From contig NZ_JQGK01000008.1 of assembly GCF_000743525.1 (NCBI RefSeq), positions 47,627 to 111,626 on the forward strand: a stretch of 64,000 bases of DNA. Direction: 5' to 3'. Position 1 is the first letter of the stretch; each line of letters opens with the position of its first letter. Below the pieces are notes generated by a model. That model was not told the origin of the DNA. It worked only from the letters and a program-made list of their open reading frames with translations, and searched no databases. Below, piece by piece: positions 52,828 to 60,615 of the stretch. The DNA comes from Sulfurospirillum sp. SCADC. GTDB lineage: Bacteria > Campylobacterota > Campylobacteria > Campylobacterales > Sulfurospirillaceae. The translations under genes and the position numbers were made by a program.

Positions 52828-53381
52828 AATCCCTCATAATCCGCGATGATAAACTCCGCGCCCAACGTGCAAAGTCCCTTGTAAAAAGGAGTTTGTGCCA
52901 TCTCCATCATGCTTAAAAGATACATCGGTGCCCAGTTAAGCAAATGCTTCTGCATAAATGCCCTTTGTGCCTCCACCTCTTTTTTCAAGATCAAATTTTG
53001 CATAAAGGCACACTCAAAACTCAGATGATCGGGGGCTAAAAGTTCCGATTTGGCGAGGTTCAGCTCATACCCATGCTCAAAGTAAAACTGCATCACAGGG
53101 TTTTGAAGCCCCACCAAAACCTCCTCTTTGTCTTCCAAAATGGACGATTCGATGGGCAGCGAGTGCATCACAAAGAGTGAATTAAAATCGACATTGAGCG
53201 CTTCTTCCAGCTCAGGAAAAGGCGTGGTTTCAAACCACACTTTGTGCTCTTCCATCACAAGTTCTAAAATCGCTTGATCGTTTTGAATCTCTTGAATGAG
53301 CTTCTCATCCAAAGCGCTCGCAAACATTTTGGATAAAAAAGCGTACATCTGCGCTCTGTTTTTGGCATTCACTACAAACAT
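52821..53381 (-). CDS. TorD/DmsD-like molybdoenzyme chaperone
   Basis: 186 aa all-helical protein. AQMYAFLSKMFASALDEKLIQ at the start and ELLAPDHLSFECAFMQNLI (the PDHLxxE motif) are diagnostic of TorD-family chaperones, which bind the Tat signal of the catalytic subunit while cofactor is inserted. The delta position in SerABDC/DdhABDC-type operons is the same. Overlaps the upstream small gene by 10 bp and the polyferredoxin gene by 7 bp. Confidence 0.9.
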   Translation of the reverse strand: MFVVNAKNRAQMYAFLSKMFASALDEKLIQEIQNDQAILELVMEEHKVWFETTPFPELEEALNVDFNSLFVMHSLPIESSILEDKEEVLVGLQNPVMQFYFEHGYELNLAKSELLAPDHLSFECAFMQNLILKKEVEAQRAFMQKHLLNWAPMYLLSMMEMAQTPFYKGLCTLGAEFIIADYEGLC

Positions 53382-53761
53382 CCCTTAAAGAAGCTTTTTT
53401 GAGGTGGCGGAGGCGCTTTAAAGCCACTCGCGACAATCGTATCGCCCTTAAGTTCCCCCGTAATCGTCACCTCGTTCATGTTCATCGGCTCATCGAGCTT
53501 ATAGCGGGGAATGGCGCCATAATCAATCGCATAGCTTTTTTGCTCATTGTGAACAAACAACACGAGTTCATCGGTTACCTTATCGCCAAACTCCCAATTT
53601 TTGAAACACTCGCCACTGCCACAGACCATGCTTTCCAAACGACAGTCTGCAAAATAGCCATTCTGTGCGCACCATTTACTCGTTAAAAACCCTTTTTTCT
53701 CGATACTTTCAGCCGATAGACCAACCGCCAAAAGTGCCATTAATAGTGCCATCTTTTTCAT
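53372..53761 (-). CDS. Small secreted Cys-rich protein of the molybdoenzyme operon
   Basis: 129 aa. Signal peptide (about 1-17, ending LSAES). The mature part contains Cys residues in KWCAQNGYFADC, MVCGSGEC and a C-terminal FFKGCL, enough for two or three disulfides, plus VTITGELKGDTIVASGF. No family recognised. Its 4-bp overlap with the cytochrome subunit and 10-bp overlap with the chaperone gene tie it to the enzyme complex. Could be an assembly factor or extra periplasmic subunit. Confidence 0.65.
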   Translation of the reverse strand: MKKMALLMALLAVGLSAESIEKKGFLTSKWCAQNGYFADCRLESMVCGSGECFKNWEFGDKVTDELVLFVHNEQKSYAIDYGAIPRYKLDEPMNMNEVTITGELKGDTIVASGFKAPPPPQKSFFKGCL

Positions 53762-54930
53762 TTTTCCACCTCCACTTTGAGGGTTTTCATAAAGGCAACC
53801 AGATCATTCACACTTTTTTCATCCAGATGCGCAAACGGTGGCATCGTTGATGTACGCACGCCCTTTTCATCGCTTGTGTACCATAAAAAGTTTTTGTGCG
53901 CATTGAGATTATAGCCTGGCACCACGACCGCACTTGGCTCAACAATAGATTCTTTGAGGTAACTTGCATTGGCGTATCCGCCAATATTAGAGAGATTTGG
54001 CGCCATGTAATTCGGCGCATTTTTGACCGCTTTGTACTGATGGCATGCCGAACAGTTCTCCATCATGAGCGTCTCACCATTGCTCGCATCGCCTTTGACC
54101 TCATCCAAAAGGGTTAACGCTTTGACGTTAGCATCCAAACTCACCCCTACCCAAGCACTGAGTAATTTTGAGCCATCACGGTTTTTCTTCTCCCCATCCC
54201 AAAGCGCAAAAGCGACAGGAAAACTGCCCTGAAGGCTTAGGTGTTCACTTTTAAGCGGTCGCACCAAAAGCGCACTCCAGACACCTTTGTCGTATTTCAT
54301 CTCCATTACAGCAGGTTCAGCATTATCACGTATCTGCGTCATCGAGCGAAAACCCTCAGAGATAAAACTGCGTTGATAATCACCACTTCCCTGCTTTGCC
54401 ACCTCATTTTTGTACGAAGTAAGCTCTTTGGCAAAGGTATTTTGGTTGGAGATGTTCACTTGATGGTAAACATCGCCACCGTTATTGGGCTCATAAATTG
54501 TGCCCGTTGCTTTTTGCAGATGCACGATAACGGCGCGGTTCTCACTTCCCATTCCGATGTAGGGGAGTGTGTCATTTACGGTTGAAAACTGCACCGCAAA
54601 ACCATCGCCGTACGCTGTCGTACTATCCAATGTTTGAAGACTCTTCGTCGCATCTTTCCATTGCAGTAAAAATGCGACCGATTTTCCATCGCTCAAAGTC
54701 TTTACATGTAAAACTTTGGCAAGGTTCGCTTCATTAGCTCGCATCAGTTCCGCATCGTTCATCTCGATGATCGTTTGAGGGAATACCTCAACGCTCTGAG
54801 CTTTTGCTTTTTGCCAAAGAGGAGACGTTAGGCTTACTTTGGTGAGATCCTCTTTTACATGTAAAGCATTCAAACTCTGCGCCATTAAACTAGTTAGCCC
54901 TAAGAGGCTTAAGAGAAGGAGTGTTTTCAT
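53758..54930 (-). CDS. Haem gamma subunit (EB_dh domain) fused to cytochrome c
   Basis: 390 aa, signal peptide (about 1-17). Residues about 25-275 match the ethylbenzene-dehydrogenase-type haem-b-binding domain (SVAFLLQWKDATKS, GDGFAVQFS, PVAFALWDGEKKNRDG). A class I cytochrome c follows, with CSACH at 293-297 and a likely axial Met363 in TSTMPPF. Known gamma subunits of this family carry one haem b; the added haem c is a possible electron route to periplasmic partners. Overlaps the beta-subunit gene by 4 bp. Two palindrome copies encode ALHVKE and VLHVKT. Confidence 0.85.
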   Translation of the reverse strand: MKTLLLLSLLGLTSLMAQSLNALHVKEDLTKVSLTSPLWQKAKAQSVEVFPQTIIEMNDAELMRANEANLAKVLHVKTLSDGKSVAFLLQWKDATKSLQTLDSTTAYGDGFAVQFSTVNDTLPYIGMGSENRAVIVHLQKATGTIYEPNNGGDVYHQVNISNQNTFAKELTSYKNEVAKQGSGDYQRSFISEGFRSMTQIRDNAEPAVMEMKYDKGVWSALLVRPLKSEHLSLQGSFPVAFALWDGEKKNRDGSKLLSAWVGVSLDANVKALTLLDEVKGDASNGETLMMENCSACHQYKAVKNAPNYMAPNLSNIGGYANASYLKESIVEPSAVVVPGYNLNAHKNFLWYTSDEKGVRTSTMPPFAHLDEKSVNDLVAFMKTLKVEVEK

Positions 54931-56030
54931 GCGTTTGCCCCCTTTGTGAAAAACTTCATTTTAGAGGTATATTTACCACTAAGATAGCGCTCATCCACAG
55001 GCTTGATGACAGGCATTCCTTTGGACTTGGCATACTCTGCATAATAGTTATTATCGAGTCTAAACATCTCTTCATGTTTGTACGCGATGAGCAAGTCCAT
55101 CAGCTCACTCTCACCTGTCTCTTTACGCTTTTTCATCTCAGCCCGAAGTATTTTTGCTGCTTCATGCACTTCTTTGCCAAAGAGTTTTTCCAACACTTCA
55201 GGAGGAATGCGCTCACTTCCTTCAATGATTTTCCCGTTAGCATCAAACTTAGGTGGTGCTTCGGTCGGCGGCACGTAGTAAACGTTTGATTCGGTTCCAT
55301 AATCAGGACGCAAAGGCAGTGCCACTTTAAACTTTTTCACGAGTTTATAGACTTGCCCCTCTTCATCATCCAAAAAGCCGACAAAACGAATGCGCCCAAC
55401 ACACTGTTGCGCACACGCAGGTGGCAAACCTTTCTCAATACGGGGAAAACAGAGAATACACTTCTCACTTTTCGAGATGCGTGGATTGAAATAGATTTTT
55501 TTGTACGGACACCCTGCAATACAGTAGCGATACCCTTGACAACGATCCAAATCCACCAAAACAACCCCGTCTTGATCGCGTTTAAAGATGGCATCTCTTG
55601 GACAAGCACTCAAACATCCAGGATTAGAGCAGTGGTTACAAATACGCGGAATGTAAAAGAAGTAGTTATCGTTCGGGAAATCTCCAGCGCCTTCATCTTC
55701 ATCCCAGTTTGGTCCCCATTTTGGATCCACATGCGGTTTAAGTTGTGCCCCACTCGCAAGCTCATCATGGTTATAATCCCAAGGCACACCATATTCACCT
55801 TGCAAGCTTGGCACAACGCCCGCTTTAAGGTCTCCCGCTTCATCAAACCCGCCACCGAGTTCTTGCCATTTTTTAGGATAGCCCTCGCCTGGGTAGGTTT
55901 CTACATTGTTCCAGTACATGTATTCACGCCCGTTGCGGTTTGTCCACTGAGTTTTGCAAGAGACAGTACAGGTCTGACAGCCGATACATTTATTAAGATC
56001 CATTACCATGGCTAATTGACGTTGTGACAT
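54927..56030 (-). CDS. Iron-sulfur beta subunit, type II DMSO reductase family
   Basis: 367 aa. Four cluster motifs: CIGCQTCTVSC (15-25), CNHCSNPGCLSACP, CQGYRYCIAGCPYKKIYFN and CILCFPRIEKGLPPACAQQC. In the third motif a Tyr stands where NarH has Trp and ferredoxins have Cys, implying one [3Fe-4S] and three [4Fe-4S] clusters as in NarH, SerB, DdhB and EbdB. Carries electrons between the catalytic and haem subunits. No signal, so exported with the alpha subunit by Tat. Confidence 0.93.
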   Translation of the reverse strand: MSQRQLAMVMDLNKCIGCQTCTVSCKTQWTNRNGREYMYWNNVETYPGEGYPKKWQELGGGFDEAGDLKAGVVPSLQGEYGVPWDYNHDELASGAQLKPHVDPKWGPNWDEDEGAGDFPNDNYFFYIPRICNHCSNPGCLSACPRDAIFKRDQDGVVLVDLDRCQGYRYCIAGCPYKKIYFNPRISKSEKCILCFPRIEKGLPPACAQQCVGRIRFVGFLDDEEGQVYKLVKKFKVALPLRPDYGTESNVYYVPPTEAPPKFDANGKIIEGSERIPPEVLEKLFGKEVHEAAKILRAEMKKRKETGESELMDLLIAYKHEEMFRLDNNYYAEYAKSKGMPVIKPVDERYLSGKYTSKMKFFTKGANA

Positions 56031-56119
56031 ACATAATTCCTTTTTCTCATCATTTATGATGTAGCTTTAGTGCCATAGCGGCTAGCGTAGGTTTTTGGTG
56101 CTTTGCCCAAAAGCCGTGT

Positions 56120-58984
56120 TCAAATACTTTTTTCAAAATTGACCGCGCCATCATAGGCGTATTGATTACCATCCCAAAGTCCTCCAAACTTCAAGTGCCC
56201 CCAGCCATCCGCCATCTCCAAAAGATTGAGTGAGGTTGGCACTACTTCATTATGCCCTCGTTTATTTTTGTACATGTAAGGCTCCCATCCATCTTCTAAA
56301 ACAATACCATCGGGTGGACACGAAGAGCTGAGTTTTGCCATCGCATAAAACTCTCCAATGGCGTTAAAGATGCGAATCGAATCACCGTCTTTAATTCCCT
56401 TCATTTTAGCCACCTCACGATTCACTTGAATCGCAGGAACACCTCTTTGTAAACGAAGTAAGGTACGGCTTGTTTTATAGTTGGAGTGAATGCTCCATCT
56501 TGCATGCGGTGTTAACATGGCAAACGGATGGGCTTTAGTATCGGGACGAATGCCTTGCATACCTGTGTTGGTTTGTGCTCCCATCTTGATGTACATGTCA
56601 TGATCCACATAAAACGTTTGGCGACCGCTGAGTGTCTCTAAACGTTGAAATTTAAAGAGATGATCTTCGTTGGAGTTAAACGGACGATCTGCATACAATG
56701 GCGAGCTTTTCGCCGCTTTTTCATTCAGCTGTAAAAAGCCTCCTGTTTTGTACATCTTCTCAATCGTCCACGGCTCATACTGCACACAATTCGCAAGAGC
56801 CGCTTCCACCGCTTGCTTGTCCGTGCCTAAAAGTGGCTCCATCTCAGAGCGACTCTCTTCATCGCTGTTCGTAAACTCTTGATGCACGATGCTAAGATCA
56901 TGGAAGCCCTCTTTGGCATAGCGTTTGTCATCTTTGACTTTGGCTTTTTCTTTATTCTCTGGCTTATTGGCGATCTCTTCAAGCTTTTTGGTAATGAGGG
57001 AGAACATACTCCACTCATCCATCGATTCACCCACAGGCTTAAGATTTTTTGCTGGTTGCGCTAGATTGGTAAAGCGGTGATACCCGGGGCTACTTCGTAT
57101 ATCCCACACCTCATAGTGGCTTTTTGCAGGAAGTAAGATGTCAGCATACACTGCTGCTTCACTCATACGGGTATCGACATACGCAAAGTATTTGGTTTTT
57201 TTCAAAAAGGCTTCTTTATAATCATTGCCTTTGTTGCGTCTAAACTTTGAATCGGCAACGATGAGTGCAATTTCAGGCGTCCAGTGTGGTTTCACCCCTT
57301 TTTCTTTGCCATCTTTGCCTTTTTCAAGCAGCAATGAAACAACCTTCATATACTCCTCTTTACTCATCCCATTTTGCGCTCTACGAACGTCTGCATCGCT
57401 AAAATACTTCTCAAACGTTTTCATCCCATCACCCAAGATAAACTCACCCACAAAGCCTGAGCCAAAACGTGCGGTGTATTTGCCACTAAAGCCGCTTAAC
57501 GCCTCTAGACCGCTCAGTTGGAACTCATTTTCGGTATTGAGCCCTCCATACGGTCCCATGCGACCTGTTAAACCACAGATAGAGGCGATATTCCAGATAG
57601 ACATCATGCCATTAAAGTATTTGTTCAAACTAAAGCCTGTGGTGATCTCCACGACTTTTGGCAAAGCTATGTCACGGGCTAGTTGACGTACCGTGTCTGG
57701 ATGCACACCCGTTTGTGCTTGCGTGATTTCTGGGCTGAAGCGTGCAGTGCTTCGCTTTAACATCTCAAACACCGTGGTCACTTTCACTTTTTCACCACTT
57801 AAAAGCGTTACTTCAAATTCACCCTCTAACAGTGGTTCAATGCCAAAGTCGCTTAGGCGCAGTGTTTTATGTTCACTGCCTTCGCTTCCAGGCATAATGG
57901 CAGGCGCATTGGTTTTGGCATTCCATGCGAAAAATTGCTCATCAAAACTATGATGCTCTTTTTCGTCTTTTGCTTTTTCCATCTCTGAGCGTCGCAATAG
58001 TTTCTTGTTGTCAACTCTTACTAAAAACGGAAGATCGGTATAAGTTTTCGCAAAAGCTGGTTTGTACATTTTTGCATTTAAAATCTCATAGATAACGCTC
58101 ATCGCAAGGATATTGTCGCTTCCCGCTTTGATTGGTATCCATAGATCAGCCGCACGTGCGCTGGCATTAAACTCAGGGGTAATAACGATGATTTTCGCAC
58201 CATTGTATTTGCCTTCCCACACAAAGTGCGCATCAGGGATACGTGAGACCGAAGGATTACCACCCCAAAAGACGGCGGTATTGACCGTGTACATAAAGTC
58301 ATACGTACAGCCGAGATTTCCCTCTCCATAGGCAATTGCCGCACCGCTAAACATATCTCCAAGATAAGACGCTGGGTAAATTCTCACCGCACCAAGTTGC
58401 GTTGAAAGTCTTAAGGGACCTCCTCGCCTGCCCTCGGTTAAAAGACCCGTTCCTGCATGTACCATTAACTTCTCAGGACCTTTTTTAGGGTCAACCATCA
58501 CATCCCAAATTTTTTGTGCGACTTCAGTGGATGCTTCATCCCAACTGATGCGTTTCCATTTTCCCTCGCCTCTTTTACCCATACGCTTCATCGGATAAAG
58601 CAATCGGTCTTTCTCATACATGATCTGAGAATGTTGAACACCTTTGTTACATCCTCTTGGGTTAAAATCGGGCACTTTAGCGTTGATGGATGGGTAGCGT
58701 GAAGATTGGTTTTCACGGGTGACCACTCCGTTATTGGACCAAATTTCCCATGAACAGTTACCTTGGCAGTTCACGCAGTGGTACGCAAAACCATGCTCCT
58801 CTTTTTTGCCATATGTAAAACCAAACTCATTGCGGTACATATTTTCAGTATAACTTGCGTTGGGGTAGTTCTCTTTTGCATTTTCGATTTTAGTAACGCC
58901 TGTTTTTGCAAACGCATACCCCTCTCCTGCGATCATCGCTGCGGTTGCGCTGGAGATTTTTAAAAAGTCTCTTCTCTTTAGCAT
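56120..58984 (-). CDS. Catalytic subunit, type II DMSO reductase family (periplasmic bis-MGD enzyme)
   Basis: 954 aa. Tat signal KRRDFLKISSATAAM. The FS0 cluster motif is His69-x3-Cys73-x3-Cys77-x34-Cys112 followed by CSWEIWSNNG, the NarG/type II pattern; Cys70 is an additional cysteine. Asp210 in ASYLGDMFSG is the likely molybdenum ligand that marks type II enzymes (selenate, chlorate/perchlorate, dimethylsulfide and ethylbenzene members). Other signatures include WGGNPSVS and TPHARWSIHSNY. The substrate cannot be decided; the adjacent rhodanese hints at sulfur or selenium chemistry. 89 bp separate it from the beta subunit. Confidence 0.9.
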   Translation of the reverse strand: MLKRRDFLKISSATAAMIAGEGYAFAKTGVTKIENAKENYPNASYTENMYRNEFGFTYGKKEEHGFAYHCVNCQGNCSWEIWSNNGVVTRENQSSRYPSINAKVPDFNPRGCNKGVQHSQIMYEKDRLLYPMKRMGKRGEGKWKRISWDEASTEVAQKIWDVMVDPKKGPEKLMVHAGTGLLTEGRRGGPLRLSTQLGAVRIYPASYLGDMFSGAAIAYGEGNLGCTYDFMYTVNTAVFWGGNPSVSRIPDAHFVWEGKYNGAKIIVITPEFNASARAADLWIPIKAGSDNILAMSVIYEILNAKMYKPAFAKTYTDLPFLVRVDNKKLLRRSEMEKAKDEKEHHSFDEQFFAWNAKTNAPAIMPGSEGSEHKTLRLSDFGIEPLLEGEFEVTLLSGEKVKVTTVFEMLKRSTARFSPEITQAQTGVHPDTVRQLARDIALPKVVEITTGFSLNKYFNGMMSIWNIASICGLTGRMGPYGGLNTENEFQLSGLEALSGFSGKYTARFGSGFVGEFILGDGMKTFEKYFSDADVRRAQNGMSKEEYMKVVSLLLEKGKDGKEKGVKPHWTPEIALIVADSKFRRNKGNDYKEAFLKKTKYFAYVDTRMSEAAVYADILLPAKSHYEVWDIRSSPGYHRFTNLAQPAKNLKPVGESMDEWSMFSLITKKLEEIANKPENKEKAKVKDDKRYAKEGFHDLSIVHQEFTNSDEESRSEMEPLLGTDKQAVEAALANCVQYEPWTIEKMYKTGGFLQLNEKAAKSSPLYADRPFNSNEDHLFKFQRLETLSGRQTFYVDHDMYIKMGAQTNTGMQGIRPDTKAHPFAMLTPHARWSIHSNYKTSRTLLRLQRGVPAIQVNREVAKMKGIKDGDSIRIFNAIGEFYAMAKLSSSCPPDGIVLEDGWEPYMYKNKRGHNEVVPTSLNLLEMADGWGHLKFGGLWDGNQYAYDGAVNFEKSI

Positions 58985-58995
58985 ACGTTTCTCCT

Positions 58996-60024
58996 CTATC
59001 TTCGTATCGGTAAGTTCATATCATTTGCCCACTCATCCCAACTTCCTGTATATACTTTTACATTGGGGTAACCTAGAAGTTCAAGCGCTGTGATAATATG
59101 TGAGCTTCGACCCGCTCCCACATGGCAATACGCATAAATGGTTTTATCTTTGGTAATGCCATTTTGCTCAAAAACAGCTTGCATTTTTTCCAACTCTTTA
59201 AACGAGAGCTTTTTATCCATATCGGTGACGTTTTTCCACTCAATGAACGTCGCTCCAGGTATATGCCCACCACGGGCGACATTATCCATCTTGCGCTCAC
59301 CCATAATCTCTTCAAAGCCACGTGCATCGATGATCGCAAAAGAAGATTTTTGCCCTTTTTGTATCAAATCTTCTACCGCTTTGAGCAACTCATCTTTCCC
59401 AGCAATGTACTGATAGTTTACTTTTTTAAGGTCAATCGTATAGTGCTTTGAAGCACCCTTAACCTCCGCTCCTTTTTGCACAATAAGTTTTTTCTCTTGC
59501 GCTTTGAGCTCAGATGTAAGCTTTTCAACTAAAGCTTTATCATCTTTTGCCTCTTTGATTTGCGCTTTAATGCCATCGTAAATCTTCTGCTCAGGATCCG
59601 CCGCCATCATTGCCGCACGCCCACCATTGAGAATTTTCACCTTTTCATGCCCAAAGCTCTTAAAAAAGGCATAAACACCCGTAGCATTGGGTCCTTTAAA
59701 GTCATCATAGGCAATGACCAAAGTATCATTATCGATTCCCTTGCTTCCAATGTAATGCTCAGCCTCCTCTTTACACATAAAAAGCGGCGCACACTCCATC
59801 TTGCCTGTAATGTTTGAATGATGTAAATGATGCGCATACATCTCAACAGAGCCTTTAATATGCCCTGTCGCGTAAATGTCTTCATCATCACCCGTGACAA
59901 ACATCACTTTCTCTTTCCCGATCAACTTCATCGCATCTTCCGCTGAAATCAAGATGTCACTTGATGTAGCATACAGCGTTGATGTAACGAGTAAGCCCAA
60001 GAGAATACCTCGTAACCGTCCCAT
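58996..60024 (-). CDS. Exported tandem-rhodanese sulfurtransferase
   Basis: 342 aa. Signal peptide (about 1-20, GILLGLLVTSTLYA). Two rhodanese domains: the first (about 25-150) lacks an active cysteine, the second has the active loop YCHVGAGRSS and the VYTGSWDEWAND ending. Persulfide transfer or thiosulfate cleavage in the periplasm is expected. Start 60024 is five bases from aaggag. It leads the molybdoenzyme operon, 11 bp before the alpha subunit, so it probably handles a sulfur or selenium product or cofactor. Confidence 0.88.
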   Translation of the reverse strand: MGRLRGILLGLLVTSTLYATSSDILISAEDAMKLIGKEKVMFVTGDDEDIYATGHIKGSVEMYAHHLHHSNITGKMECAPLFMCKEEAEHYIGSKGIDNDTLVIAYDDFKGPNATGVYAFFKSFGHEKVKILNGGRAAMMAADPEQKIYDGIKAQIKEAKDDKALVEKLTSELKAQEKKLIVQKGAEVKGASKHYTIDLKKVNYQYIAGKDELLKAVEDLIQKGQKSSFAIIDARGFEEIMGERKMDNVARGGHIPGATFIEWKNVTDMDKKLSFKELEKMQAVFEQNGITKDKTIYAYCHVGAGRSSHIITALELLGYPNVKVYTGSWDEWANDMNLPIRR

Positions 60025-60216
60025 ACAAACTCCTTCTTGTAGCATTTTTACACATCAATAGAGGCACAAATAGCTAGTTAAGAGACAATTTTTCACCACC
60101 AAATGCTTTAAAAAGCCCATCAATAGCTGAAGTGTTACTTTATATCCTAGTTATTTACTCGATTTTAGTCTGCCTTTACTTAACGCGATGTAAAATAAAA
60201 GAAGTATGATTAATTT

Positions 60217-60232
60217 GTTACATAATTGTAAC
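60217..60232. promoter_or_regulatory. Palindromic site in the rhodanese/mrp divergent gap
   Basis: GTTACA-TAAT-TGTAAC, a perfect 6-bp inverted repeat with 4-bp spacer, the geometry of Crp/Fnr-type operators. It is 17 bp before the 121-aa gene and about 190 bp upstream of the molybdoenzyme operon. Confidence 0.45.
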
Positions 60233-60249
60233 TTAACTAAAGGAAAGCG

Positions 60250-60615
60250 ATGCAATACCCTCAAGAACCCTTCTACACGTCAAAACATCTCCTTTCACTC
60301 TGGCAGTGTGGATGTTACATTCATACGCAAAATCTCATTACACTGGGTTCGGAACTGGGTATGGAACTTCCCTTTAAAAAACGCTCTTCCCTCTTGCAAA
60401 CACTGCTTTTACATGTAAAAGAGACCCACCAAGAACCAGCGTTTTTCTCTTTGATGAACAACCTTTTAGACCACAAAGCACAAACCTTGCATGAAAATAT
60501 CATGCACTATCCCAAAACAGCCCGTTTTATGCAGCCATGGCTTCAAAAAATAGAAAAAACCAAGCATCTTTTAACCAGAGAATTTGCTTTACATGTAAAG
60601 GAAAGACATGAATAA
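60250..60615 (+). CDS. Small hypothetical protein upstream of mrp
   Basis: 121 aa, no signal peptide. Mostly helical, with several His and two early Cys (WQCGCYIHTQN). Shine-Dalgarno aaagga precedes the ATG, and its end overlaps the mrp start by 8 bp, so translation is coupled. Not a family I recognise. Both palindrome copies are read as LHVKE, at 60409 and at the C-terminus (60589), the latter also supplying the mrp Shine-Dalgarno. Confidence 0.6.
   Translation: MQYPQEPFYTSKHLLSLWQCGCYIHTQNLITLGSELGMELPFKKRSSLLQTLLLHVKETHQEPAFFSLMNNLLDHKAQTLHENIMHYPKTARFMQPWLQKIEKTKHLLTREFALHVKERHE

Larger units (their letters stand above)
2246..60598. repeat. Dispersed palindrome family TTACATGTAA (36 exact copies)
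   Basis: Exact 10-mers start at 2246, 6963, 7501, 8401, 10657, 12829, 13284, 15132, 15152, 20216, 20532, 21130, 25444, 27122, 27481, 30972, 33479, 34046, 36829, 37912, 38858, 40628, 41485, 42507, 43940, 44423, 45383, 48337, 50909, 50929, 51911, 52541, 54702, 54855, 60409 and 60589. Seventeen extend to TTTACATGTAAA; outer bases favour G/C. Near copies keeping TACATGTA start (10-mer) at 821, 2173, 2297, 12466, 19960, 41671, 52460, 56271 and 60761. Twenty-four exact copies are inside genes and twelve between them. Confidence 0.95.

Noticed and set aside
52211..52849. 212-codon plus-strand open frame opposite the polyferredoxin gene
   Set aside because: Mirror of a frame with clear Fe-S motifs; translation has no recognisable domain.
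2246..60598. TTACATGTAA as the operator of one transcription factor
   Set aside because: Two thirds of copies lie deep inside coding regions of unrelated genes, and density is about one per 1.8 kb. A single operator family would sit mainly in promoters.
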